Assembly (NCBI RefSeq): GCF_000715075.1
Contig: NC_134095.1
Location: 46,044,806-46,108,805 of the forward strand
Direction: 5' to 3'
Source of the DNA: Nicotiana tabacum
Lineage: Eukaryota > Streptophyta > Magnoliopsida > Solanales > Solanaceae
DNA: 64,000 nt
Position numbers and translations under genes: made by a program. Positions 9,930 through 20,702 of the stretch are shown here, in pieces. Each line of letters begins with the position of its first letter. The stretch's first letter is position 1. A model generated the notes under the pieces. It worked only from the letters and a program-made list of their open reading frames with translations. It ran no database searches and was not told where the DNA came from.

Positions 9930-12264
9930 TGTAAGCACGTAATTTTTGACCCGCGCAACTTTTAAAAGTAGTATTTTTAAAAATATTTACTTATTTTTAT
10001 TTTAATAAGATTTAGCTTATTTTTCACTTTTAGTCTAATAGTAGAACATAAAATTCGAAAATACAAAAATATTTTTTAATTTTATCTTTTATCTTTCTAT
10101 TTAAGTTAAGGCCATTAGTCTTTTGTAGTAATATTAATCTAAGTTTGCTATCATTCTAATTAACTTTTCTCTGCTTTCATTTTAATATATAATTTTTGAA
10201 AAATGATGGTTTCATATCAATATAAATTTTATGTTATTTAAAATCAATTACTAGTATTCTAGTAGTATTTTGCTATTGATTTTTAGTCTTTGAGCGCAAT
10301 TTGAAAGCCCAACAAGACCTAGCCCATTACCCCTTCTTCTTTAACCCTTCCCAAACCTTTTTTCTTGAACCTTGGAAGACAAAACCCTAGAGAGACTAAA
10401 GGGCCAGCCGTCCCTTCTTCTTCTTGGACATGGAACAAAACCTAAGATACCCCTAAGCAGCTAGGAGGGACGTTGTCAACAAAACAATGCCCCTGATTTC
10501 ACATCATCTTCATTCAGACATTCCCTTCACCCCAAAAAATCACAGCCGCACACCTTTCACACCCCTACTACCGACGACCACAAAGCCTCCTCCCTCGCCG
10601 AAACAAGCCACTAATCTTCAGAACCACAACCCTTCTACTTCTTCACGCCTCAATTCCTAACTAACACCCCCTAGCCGTTTGGATTTTCTTCCTCTCAACC
10701 AAAAACAAAGAAAAAACCTAGGACTTAAGAGAAGAAGAAGACAATCGTCACCCATCAGCAGATCAACCACTCTCACACACACTATCAAACACCTTGCTCT
10801 ACCTCATTTTCCGGCGACGATCCATTTTCCGGTGATTTCCGGCTGTAGGGAACTGAAACATCCCCGTTACCTTTTCCTTTTGGATTAGTCAGCTTTGCAA
10901 AATCAAGAATCCCGGATATGACTACTTGTTCAAACTTTTGTTAATAGGAGATTCGGGTGTTGGAAAGTCTTGTCTTCTCCTGATATTTGCTCCATAAAAC
11001 TAGGAAAGTGTGCATATTGATTTGTGTGGTGGTGTATATAGCAGCAGACCGAAGTAGCTCCATGTTGCTCTTAATATACTTTAAGGTTGAAGAGTTGAGT
11101 TTCGAATTCGCCGTCACTAGCTACTGATCGTCAGGTTTGCGGCTCCGTCGAGGTTGTCGCGTCTAAGGTTTCTGGTCCCTATTTGAAAAGAAATCGAGGT
11201 GCCATTCTAAGATTTGGTTTATCGTTCATCTCTGAGTTATGTTGTTGATGTACGAAGAGGTTCTTACTTAATCAAAATTTGGATAAAACTTTGCTACAGA
11301 GAAGGTCCAATTCTTTTCCCTTTCTTTTTGCAATTTTGTTTTACCAAAATTGTCGTTTATTGAATGACCTTATGAAGTGTTCTTGATTGGTATTATCATT
11401 TGCGTGTTAGTGCAGTCCTAGTAGAGTAGTTGCTATTTTGGAATTACGGTTTTTTTAATTTAGAACATGGAAAATGAATTGGTTTTGAGTTGTAGGGTTT
11501 AGTTCTTAAAATTAGGAATTAAAACATACATTATCTTGAAATAAGAATGGGTTTGGGCTTTAGACATAATTAAATGCACTTAAGTATTGCTATATTTGTT
11601 CTTATTTTAGTTCTATCTTGAATTTGATCGATAGTAGCATGCTTAGGACGACCACACTTGGGTAGGCAAGCCTTAGGATTTTTTGTTAGTTTTGAGGCGA
11701 GAGGTCGTTCCCTTAGTTAAATTTATCCGGGGAATGTCCCAAAGGATTTGTATATATTTTATTCCTGGGAATGCCTCGTAGTATTCTATAATTGGAGGTT
11801 GTGGCGAACATCGTAGAAGAAGTAGCGTAGGATAATTTAGAACTTTAATTTTCTTTCATTTAGGTGGGGACGACCTCGAGCCTCTTTTGATTGTTTATTT
11901 TCTTTTTGTGTGTTATTACCTCAATTCGAATATTTTAAAAGCCGACTAGATCAAGTATGCAACCGTACTAGTTACGGGACTTGAGGAGTGCCTAACACCT
12001 TCTCCCCGAGTCAAATGAACCCACTTACCCGAAACTCTAGTGCAGACTTACTTTTGGAGTTCAAAGTGTTTTTAAAGGAAAAATCATTTTTAAAGAAAAC
12101 GGTGACCTGGCACACTGAAACCAATGTCGGGTGGCGACTCTGAGTTATTTCCTTTTGAACACAATTTTTGTCACGTTCTAATTGGAAAACCCTTTTCAAG
12201 CTTTACAAATCTTTTTATTTATTTAAGAGGGTTTGTGAAGTTTGTAGAAAAAAAGGGTGTGACA
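9930..12264 (+). repeat. Element 1, 5' LTR
   Basis: This 2,335-bp LTR begins TGTAAGCACGTAATTTTTGA and ends GGGTGTGACA. It is nearly identical to 20703-23038 apart from scattered substitutions and a few indels. It includes a captured Rab exon fragment at 10905-10991. Confidence 0.93.
10905..10991 (+). pseudogene. Captured Rab1/RABD-type GTPase exon 1 (5' LTR copy)
   Basis: Twenty-nine codons match the first exon of plant RABD/Rab1 small GTPases: [20 protein letters not shown], then SCLLL and IFA, with the P-loop GDSGVGKS intact. The start codon is AAG here (ATG in the 3' LTR copy). The last codons (IFA, normally RFA) end where exon 1 of these genes usually stops. Downstream sequence is unrelated, so only a gene fragment was taken. 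It has no expected GTPase activity. Confidence 0.8.
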
Positions 12265-12268
12265 TCTC

Positions 12269-12290
12269 TGGCGACTCTGCTGGGGAGTTA
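12269..12290 (+). other. Element 1 primer-binding-site candidate
   Basis: Just after the LTR end comes TGGCGACTCTGCTGGGGA. It begins with TGG, complementary to a tRNA CCA end, and sits at the expected place. The tRNA species is not assigned. Confidence 0.6.
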
Positions 12291-13118
12291 CAGGTTCGAG
12301 CTAGTACTTGATCTTGTTGGCTTTTTAGGATATTTGGTTGAGGTTTTTATGTGTTTTGTTTGCTTTATTTGATTTTTATTTTGCTCATGTCGTTTTATTT
12401 GCTAGTTGCTTATTTGTTTGCTATATTTCCTTTATGTGTTAATGCTTTATAAACTGTCATTATTTGTATAACCATGGGTCTTCTTTCTGCAACAAGTCTC
12501 GGAGTACGCGTTGCGTGCACGAACTCTTTGTTGAGTCACCCTTAATTTAGGAGGGGGGCCATCAGACGTATGGAGTGGGTGGAAAGCTTGAGCTACCACC
12601 ATCGACCATATGCTCCCCCGAATTTCCTTGTTAGTGAACCCCAAACTTAGGTCAGCCTTTAGGTCATTCTTATTTGCATCATGTCATCTGGACCTAGTAG
12701 GGCTCGGTCCCAGGTACCGTGTCTCTTTGTAGGAAGCCTATCCAAATTTTGTCAAAATGGGTCCGTGGCCCAAAAAGACATTAAATCATCCCTATGTGAT
12801 ACATGTTGCACCTTTGAGGGTAAAAAGGTCATTTGGCAGACCGATATTTGGGAAAGAAGGGTGAAAAATGAAGCAAGTAGGGCCTAGTTATATTTTTCTT
12901 TCACAACTTTTTCAAGAAAAAGACAAAAAAAAATTGAAAATGAAAAATCCAAAAAGATTTTATACTTTTCCATCATTTTCCAAAAATTAAAAAAAAAGAA
13001 AGAAAAAGAAAATCCAAAAAGATTTTACATTTTACATCATTTCTCAAAAAGACAAAAAAATATGGGTTTTCCAAATTAGTTGCAATTTTTAAAGGCTTTC
13101 TCTCATATCCAATCTTCC

Positions 13119-13186
13119 TGAACTACGCATACCTGATTCTCGTCTTTCGGAGTGGGATAAGTAGGTAGCCCACATAGGGTCCGGTC
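13119..13186 (+). other. Conserved Tat motif, copy 1
   Basis: It follows the order GAACTACG, ACCTGATTC, GATAAGTAGG, GGTCCGGTC. Stem a (CTAC/GTAG) and stem b (ACC/GGT) can both pair. Confidence 0.65.
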
Positions 13187-13916
13187 TTCCTAGTAAGTCT
13201 TAGGTTCTTGGCTTCGCGGGGTCTTAGCCAAATCTTGCATGTCTAGCCACTTTTGGTCACATCAGCCATTCTTGTAAAATGGGGTCATTTTCGCAAAAGT
13301 GGTTCAATAACCCATGTCTTAGGATCTTAAGTCCACAACTAGGTGTCATATTACTTTAAGGTCCGTCCTTATTGAGTTTGCATCTTTAGCCATTTCTGGT
13401 CATATCGACCGTTTTTGCAAAATGAGTCATTTTTGCAAATTATTTTGGCCATGATTATTGGGAGTTGAATCCATATAAGATTTAGTGAGGTATTTCCATA
13501 TCTTTGAGGCCAATCTTGTTGAATATAAACTTCTAGTCATCCTTGGCCACATAGGTTAATTTTGCAAAAGTAGCCCGATTATGTCTTGCATGTGTCCAGT
13601 AGGAGGTGTTGTGGCGTCACATAGTGTCTTGAGTTACTAATTTATTTGGTCTTATTTTTCTCATTTAGGTGTGGATCAGTTTACCAGAGCTCGAGCATGA
13701 CAAATACCCAGGACCACTGCATTTAGGAGCTGCTTATAGATACTTTTATGTTTTGAGTCTATCATTCATGTTGTCTTTTACTTTCTAGTTTTGTATAGTA
13801 ATATCGATTCTTTTGTTATATTACTTCGTCTTTTGTATTTTAAAAACCAAAAAAAAAATTAAATGAAAAATTCAAAAAGATTTTTGTTTTTTAGTTTATT
13901 TTGTCCATTACATTTT

Positions 13917-13983
13917 CAGAACTACGCTTGATCTGATTCATGAGGGGCATGATACGTAGGCAACCTACATAGGGTTCGATCTA
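13917..13983 (+). other. Conserved Tat motif, copy 2
   Basis: GAACTACG, TTGATCTGATTC, GATACGTAGG, GGTTCGATC. Stem a is CTACG/CGTAG. Stem b has become GATC/GATC, changed on both sides relative to GACC/GGTC. Confidence 0.7.
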
Positions 13984-14316
13984 ATCATCATTAAAAAAAA
14001 CAAAAAAAAAAAATAAAGTTGTGGGATGCGAGAAATGAGAGGAAAGAAAAGAGCGATAATCAGGGAAAGAAATGAAAAACCAAGCGGTGTTGGAAAGGAA
14101 GATGAAGAAGGAAATGGGGCAAGAAAAGTGAATTTGGATGATGCCATATGACCTTCGCAACCTTGAAACCATTCTAAAACCGTTAACTGTGACTAGGGGG
14201 CATTGCAAGCAATGTGATATTTCTATCTGATAAATGCTCTAACACTAACCTATTGGCTTTGTGTTGCTCCTCTTTGTTACTTTCATTATAACAGAGGGTG
14301 GTTAGTTTGTGGCACT

Positions 14317-16205
14317 TTGGTGATTTGTCCATACAACACAAGGTCAAAAGACAAGGAAGTCATGGCTCGCAAAGACTTGGATACAGGGGTTGTCGACCCC
14401 TCGATGGAGATTATGGAGTCGGAATCTGAATTGACAGAGGAGGTCCAAAGGCTAAAACAACAAATGTCTGAAATGTGTCAAGCATGGGTCAATGGTCAAG
14501 GACCACCCCTTTCTTATGTTTTCCTAGAGTTTACACCCATATCGGCTACTACCACTCCTGTTTCATTGTCCAATCAATTCTATCCATTTAGGTTTAGTCT
14601 TTATCCCAATTGCACGACTATATCAGGAACTTCTGTTGCGTACTCCCAAAGTGTGCCATTGACAACCAATCAGATAACCACTACAGTTATGCCTGTCTTT
14701 ACCATCCCACAGCCGACGGTGGTGCAGAGGAAAACTCATGAGTCACAATTTGCTACACAGCAAGAGCAGTATCACTCTCCTGAGTACCACTCGTACTTGT
14801 TTGATCTTCCTGCAAACATTGAGAAGTCTACCTGAAAGATGGCACAGGAAGAAATGACCCAAAGAGTGAAAAGCTTAGAAGAACGGTTGAAAAACATGCA
14901 AGGGTTGGCAGGTCAGAAGAGTATTGCCTTCAAGGATCTATGTATGTTCCCCGATGTCCACTTGCCACCTGGTTTCAAGATCCCCAAATTCGAGAAGTAC
15001 GATGGACATGGAGACCCCACAACCCACCTAAAAATGTATTGCAATCAACTAAGAGGTGCGGGAGGAAATGAAGAACTACTAATGGCTTATTTTGGGGAAA
15101 GTCTTACGGGTGTAGCTTCCGAATGGTTTATGGGTCAAGACACATCTTGCTGGTATGTTCGGGATGACATGGCCCAGGCCTTTGTCAAACAGTTCCAATA
15201 TAACATTGACATCGCCCCGGACCGTCATTCCCTCTCAAATCTAAAGAAGAAACCAACTGAAAGTTTCAAGGAATATGACATTAAATGGAGAGAATAAGCA
15301 GCTAGAGTTAAGCCACCCATGGATGACCACGAGTTAATCACTGTCTTCCTTCAAGATCAAGAGCCCGATTACTTTCAAAACATGATGTCCGCAGTTGGCA
15401 AATCATTCTCGGAAGCAATCAAAATGGGAGAAATGGTAGAGAATGACTTTAAGTCAGGCAAAATTATAAGTTAAGCAGCTCTCAAAGCTGCAACTCAGGC
15501 TGTCCAAATTGAATCTAGCACGAGTGAGAAGGTTGAAGAAATCATGATGACATCAAGGTCGAGAAGAGGTCCTAGAAGAACGTCTCAAAGGCATGACCAA
15601 CCTCGTTTGTTTTTTGACAATTCCCCTGAGAACCCACAGTATTCTGTTGCTCCACCCCAGTATGTTGTCCAGCCACCAAGACACCCCAGAAGGCGAGCGC
15701 CATCACCGCAAAATCTCCACCAGCCTCCACAAAATTTTCAAGTGTCTCATAACCCACATCCAAGCCAGGGGTATAGAGGTAAACAAAGGTTGAAAGATAA
15801 TTTTACACCGATAGGAGAGTCTTATGCAAGCTTGTTTGAGAAATTAAAGCATTATGACCTGATTGCATCCATTCCTCCGAATCATGTGGACCCGCGTTCA
15901 AGAAGCTTTGACCCTTCTAAAAGGTGTGAATACCATTCCAATGCCCAGGGGCACAATGTCGAAAGTTTTCAGGATTTGAAAGAGAAATAGAAAAAATGAT
16001 TCAAGAAGGGATAATTGTGATCCAGGATAGTGACACCCAGAACATCGCGCAGAATCCCTTACCTGCACATGATGATGCACACTTTGTAGGGAGGATGCAT
16101 GGTGACACGGAGTATGAGAATCATCTTGGAAACTTGCTGACTGAAGTTAACGATATTGAAATTGGTGAAGGTCCCAGTAATTTTGATGTGCAACCCAGTG
16201 GCTAA
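14317..16205 (+). pseudogene. Element 1 gag (Tat-type), interrupted
   Basis: One frame runs 14317-15990 but is broken by stops at 14833, 15295 and 15472. A frame change near 15990 leads to a last piece that ends at 16205. Gag binds genomic RNA and builds the virus-like particle. The capsid core (Retrotrans_gag) is recognisable: PPGFKIPKFEKYDGHGDPTT, ESLTGVASEWF, FVKQFQYNI. A proline-rich linker, FTPIGESYASLFEKL and a knuckle-like CEYHSNAQGH follow; the later Cys of the knuckle is lost. An N-terminal coiled coil (EEMTQRVKSLEERLKNMQ) starts at 14839. The translation stops where protease would be expected. Confidence 0.85.
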
Positions 16206-18524
16206 GATATCGAGCTTGGTAATTGGAAATACACTCCATTATTGGCTAGCCAGGGAGGAGTTTTGGTGGTTTATTTTGTTTTCATTTCTATTGTCCGGGT
16301 TATTTTGGGGTTGTAATCCAGACATTGTCTTGTGGTTTAAACTCTTCTTCTTTTTGTCTAGTTCGTTTATTGTAGTAACTCGTCTAGTATTATCTAGGAT
16401 TGTTCCAGGGTTGTAACCCATGTCTATTTTGCTTGTTTTGTTCAAACCCTGTTCACTATCTGTCTAATGTAATTTCATGTTTTCTATTAGTTTTGGTCAG
16501 TCTTTTGTTTAGGTTACTTTTCCTTTTTTTTAGTTCTTTTCATCATGACTCTAGTGACATGACATGCACACATAATTCTCATCCTGGTCTCGAAATTTAG
16601 TTTAATCATAAAGCAATGACACAATTTTGAACATGATAAAATAAGGCATTTGAGATTCACACATTCTGAGATAACCTGAAGCTTGAATTGAGTGAAACCG
16701 AGGGAGTAAATCTGGGAAAGCAAGAGGTTATAAGAGCATGCAATAAGAAAATGTCTCTCAAGCAGTTTGAGGAAAATCAGTCAGTGCTAAATGCATTCTT
16801 CTACATCAAGATGAGGTTGAGCCAAGTCTGCTTCGAATTGGCAAGGGTCATTCATTGGGACAAAGGTATTGCCCATTGACACTTTTTGTTTGTGTTGATA
16901 CCATCAATAGATACTATATGTGATTTGTCTGCTTATCTTCAATTGCATGTTTGTACTTGGCATTTTTAAGTTTGGTATAACGAAGGCATTTTATTCTGCT
17001 ATCCAATCACTTTTATCCTTTGCTATCCATTTTGAGCCCTAATTTTTTGTTTCATACCACTCTTTTAGAATAAGAAATAGAGTTAGGAACTAGAAAAGGA
17101 AAAGAAATGAGAAAAATAAAAAGGAAAAAAAAGAGGAAAAATAAAAAAAGAGAGAAAAGGAAAAGAAAAAAAATAACTTTGTCTTTTGAACTACGTTTGA
17201 CCTGATTTTTGTCACCACAAGATACGTAGGCAGCCTTACGGTTCGGTCACACCAAATAAAATATTTCATAATCCTCGAAGTCAAGAGTGGGGCAGATTTT
17301 CTTAGAAATCCCATCAAAGCAAAAATCCAAAAAAAAAATTAAAAAAAAAGCAAAAAACAAATCCCCCAAACTCCAAGAAACTGGGGCAGAGGTTCTAGTT
17401 TTGCCAAAAGACCTGATTCCAAAAGTTGTAATTTTGAACCCTTTCATCTTAAATTATTTTGAGCCTTCATGCCACCCTTTCTTTCCAACCCTGTCCAAAA
17501 GCCTACATTACAATCCAACGAAAGACCTTCCGACCAATCTTCGAGGATGTCAAATAAAGTGTGTGGTAAAAGTCTGATCTTCTTGTATCATGGGTAATAC
17601 CTTGTTCTCAGCACAAAGAGAGAAAATTTAAAATGAGAGAGTCTTATTGGTGAACACCCTCAGGGGCACCGTAAGGCGATGGTGAGTTGAGAAAAGAACA
17701 AAATAAGAGAGGCTTGATGGTGAAAACCTTCAGGGCACTACAAGTAGATTGAGTGTGGATCAGATGGGACAATTGAAGCTCTGAAGCCTAGTTTCACAGC
17801 GAAGAGATTAGGCCACTTATTCCAAAGGTGCATGTCATGGTCATTAGAGTTGGTATCCACATCTGATAAGTTTCCTTTTTGTAATTTTCTTGTTAGGTAT
17901 CATCTCTTTTCCTTGTCCCTTATTTTGTTCCTCTTGTTTTGTTTGAGTCCCTTCTTGAGTCTGTTTGGTTAGAACAAGTGAGAAATGACTTCAAAATTTG
18001 CTACCAACTTTTCAATTGTACTGAACAAATTTGGCTAGCACATCAAAGTGGCATAAGTCAAGGAAAAGTGGTATGCGCATTGAGTTGGTAACAATCAACA
18101 TGCTTTGGGATTCATGTGAAATGCAAGGGTTCGGTAAATGTCAATTCATGAGCAAAATACAACAGATAGAGGAATATTGGGATTGAATGGAGAAGAGGTG
18201 TTTTCTGTGATAAGGGTTGAAAGAAAATCGGTGGTCGATAACAGTCAAGGTCGTCCAAGTTGAAATCAAAGTTATTTTGGCAAGTGTAGAAGCAGCTGCC
18301 CTCAAGGTCAAGGCCACAAACTAACCACCACATTTAAACTCACAAGTTTTCTTTATTTAAAACAGGAACAACGCAGTGCAAGCAAGTTGGTTCAAAAACA
18401 AGAAAGAAAAAAAAAAGGAAAAGAAGAAGAAGAGAAGAGTCGACAAAGAAAAGTTTCTCAAATCTTTTCTCTTACCTGTCTTGCTAGTGTGCATAAAATG
18501 TTGCCATTGCTCTTCATATTTTTC
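16206..18524 (+). other. Element 1 noncoding interior replacing pol
   Basis: No frame resembling protease, RT, RNase H or integrase occurs on either strand. The stretch has T-rich blocks, a purine/A-rich block at 17090-17170, one conserved Tat motif (17187), and two copies near 17620-17745 of a unit containing GAGAG, then GGTGAAAACCTTCAGGGCAC, which also occurs in element 3's 3' UTR. Confidence 0.7.
17187..17250 (+). other. Conserved Tat motif, copy 3
   Basis: GAACTACG, TTTGACCTGATT, GATACGTAGGCAGCC, GGTTCGGTCA. Both stems are perfect (CTACG/CGTAG and TGACC/GGTCA). Confidence 0.72.
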
Positions 18525-19765
18525 CACCTAGGATAAAAGTCCTAGTCTGATGGATTTTCTTCCCAATAAAATCTTAGTCTGATGAATCTTTCTCCTAAGA
18601 TAGAGGACCTAGTCTGATGAATTTTCTCCTAGGATCAAAATATTAGTCTGATGAACCTTTCTCCTAAGATAGAAGACCTAGTCTGATGAATTTTCCCCTA
18701 GGATCAAATCTTAGTCTGATGAATCTTTCTCCTAAGATAACAAAAAGACCTAGTCTGATGAATTTTCTCCTAGGATCAAAATCTTAGTCTGATGAATCTT
18801 TCTCCTAAGATAACAAAAAGACATAGTCTGATAAATTTTCTCCTAGGATCAAAATCTTAGTATGATGAATCTTTCTCTGAAGATAACAAAAAAAGGGACC
18901 TAGTCTGATGAATTTTCTCCTAGGATCGAAATCTTAGTCTGACGAATTTTCTCCTAGGATAGAAATCTTAGTCTGATGAATTTTTCTCCTAAGATAGAAT
19001 ACCTAGTCTGATGAATTTTCTCTTAGGATCGAAATCTTAGTCTGATGAATATTTCTCCTAGGATCGAAATCCTAGTCTGATGAATTTTTTCCTAGAATAG
19101 AAAACATAGTCTGATGAATCTTTCTCCTAAGATACCAAAAAAAAAGGAAGAAAAGAGACCTAGTCTGATGAATTTTCTCCTAGTATGGAAATCTTAGTCT
19201 GATGAATCTTTTTTCTAAGATAAAAGGGACCTAGTCTGATGAATTTTCTCCTAGGATCTAAATCTTAGTTTGATGAATTTTTCTCCTAAGATAGAGACCT
19301 AGTCTGATGAACTTTCTCCTAGGGTCAAAATCTTAGTCTAATGAATCTTTCTCCTAAGATAACAAAAGACCTAGTCAGATGAATTTTCTCCTAGGATCAA
19401 AATCTTAATATGATGAATCTTTCTCCTAAGATAGAAAACCTAGTCTGATGAATTTTCTCCTAGGATCAAAATCTTAGTGTGATGAATATTTCTCCTAAGA
19501 TAAAAAGGGACCTAGTCTGATGAATTTTCTCCTAGGATAGAAAATCTTAGTCTGATGAATCTTTCTCCTAAGATAACAAAAAAACCTAGTCTGATGAATT
19601 TTCTCCTAGGATATAGAATCTTAGTTTGATGAATTTTTCTCCTAAGATAACAACAACAAAAAAGAAAAGAAAAAAAGGACTTAGTCTGATGAATTTTCTC
19701 TTAGGATCGAAATATTAGTCTGATGAATCTTTCTCCTAAGATAGAAGACCTAGTCTGATGAATTT
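18525..19765 (+). repeat. Element 1 minisatellite of alternating hairpin units
   Basis: About 19 copies of a double unit of some 65 bp. One half is CCTAG-TCTGATGAATTTTCT-CCTAGG, the other CTTAG-TCTGATGAATCTTTCT-CCTAAG. Both halves are inverted repeats whose arms differ in a matched way. Tandem arrays in the 3' UTR are described for Tat/Ogre elements, where this zone is hypervariable and can seed satellites. Confidence 0.92.
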
Positions 19766-19935
19766 GTTGGTCAAATATTCTTGGTTTGATTCAGGAGAGA
19801 CGCACATCCCAGTCAAGTCTTTAGTTTTACTCTCATCATTGCATCAGTAACATAGGTGATTTATAGTTTTGCTAATAACTCACAAATCTTTCTAGTGCAA
19901 ATTGGGGCAGAAAATTTTATTTGTTTTGTTATTTT

Positions 19936-20095
19936 GATTGCAGACACCGACCTGGAGAACGAGGGAAGACATTTCAGAGTTTATTTCAGAGTCATTTTAA
20001 GTTTCAAGTTAGTTGCAGGCACCCACCTGGAGAACGAGGGAAGACATTTCAGGGTTTATTTTAAAGTCATTTCAGAATTCAATTCAAGTTAGAAG
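19936..20095 (+). repeat. Direct duplication of 75 bp, element 1
   Basis: Two copies of a unit beginning CACCTGGAGAACGAGGGAAG start 75 bp apart (19951 and 20026 at CCTGG). The rest of 20096-20518 is noncoding 3' UTR. Confidence 0.8.
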
Positions 20096-20518
20096 TAGCG
20101 GAAGCTCGCGGCAAAAATGTGAGTCATTTAAAAAAAAGAAAAAGAAAAAAAGAAAAGGGAAGTGAATCCAAAATGCAGAAGTTGAGACAATAGGTGGATT
20201 GCTCAAGACATGACTAAAGTCACAAGCATGGTGTCCGGTTTTGGTCCGACAAGCTGAAGAAGAATGAACTAGCACCTGCAACTAGCAAGCGTCAAGAGTC
20301 AAATCTAAAGTCTGCATGAAGAACCATTCAAGACTCAAGATCAAGCTTCAGAAGACTTATAGATAGGAATCTTGTAACTCATAGTTGACAAACTTAGTTA
20401 GTCGTTTTCATTTTTTTTTTGATTTTGATATAATAACAGGACCGCGGACCGGAACCTCGATGGAATGGCACCTCGACCGGATCTCTACCTCAATATACTT
20501 CATCACCTCATTCACTTC

Positions 20519-20588
20519 TAAACTACACGTGGCCTGATTCCTTTATAGCCGAGGATATATAGGCAGCTCAAATACCAGGTCTCGGTCA
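20519..20588 (+). other. Conserved Tat motif, copy 4
   Basis: AAACTACACG, TGGCCTGATTCC, GGATATATAGGCAGC, TCGGTCA. Stem b TGGCC/GGTCA pairs with one G-U wobble; stem a is reduced to CTA/TAG. It ends 114 nt before the 3' LTR. Confidence 0.6.
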
Positions 20589-20677
20589 CAATCTTTTTAG
20601 CCATCTTTATTTTCTTTTGAATAAGCGTCGGGTCATAAATCAATTACGTTGCTTATTGTTCTTTGCTCCGAAAACTC

Positions 20678-20702
20678 TTCGTTACGAGGAAAGAAGGGCA
20701 AC
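20678..20702 (+). other. Element 1 pre-PPT hairpin and polypurine tract
   Basis: GAGGAAAGAAGGGCAACC directly precedes the 3' LTR and is the plus-strand priming site expected there. Just upstream (20656-20675), CGAAAACTCTTCG is a short inverted repeat also found before the PPT of element 3. Confidence 0.7.

Larger units (their letters stand above)
12291..14316 (+). other. Element 1 untranslated leader
   Basis: This is 2 kb between primer site and gag with no credible frame. It holds A-rich tracts, several GGTCATTTTTGCAAAA-like repeats around 13250-13560, and two copies of the conserved 65-nt motif (13119 and 13917). The related Ogre elements often carry an extra ORF here; none is seen. Confidence 0.6.

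Noticed and set aside
10679..10888. Small basic ORF in the LTR of element 1 (also 21454-21645)
   Set aside because: Low-complexity Arg/Ser text, not conserved between the two LTR copies in length, and no known domain.
18525..19765. Regular repeats with spacers, CRISPR-like at first sight
   Set aside because: Units are head-to-tail, the spacers are themselves repeated, the host is a plant and the array lies inside an LTR element.
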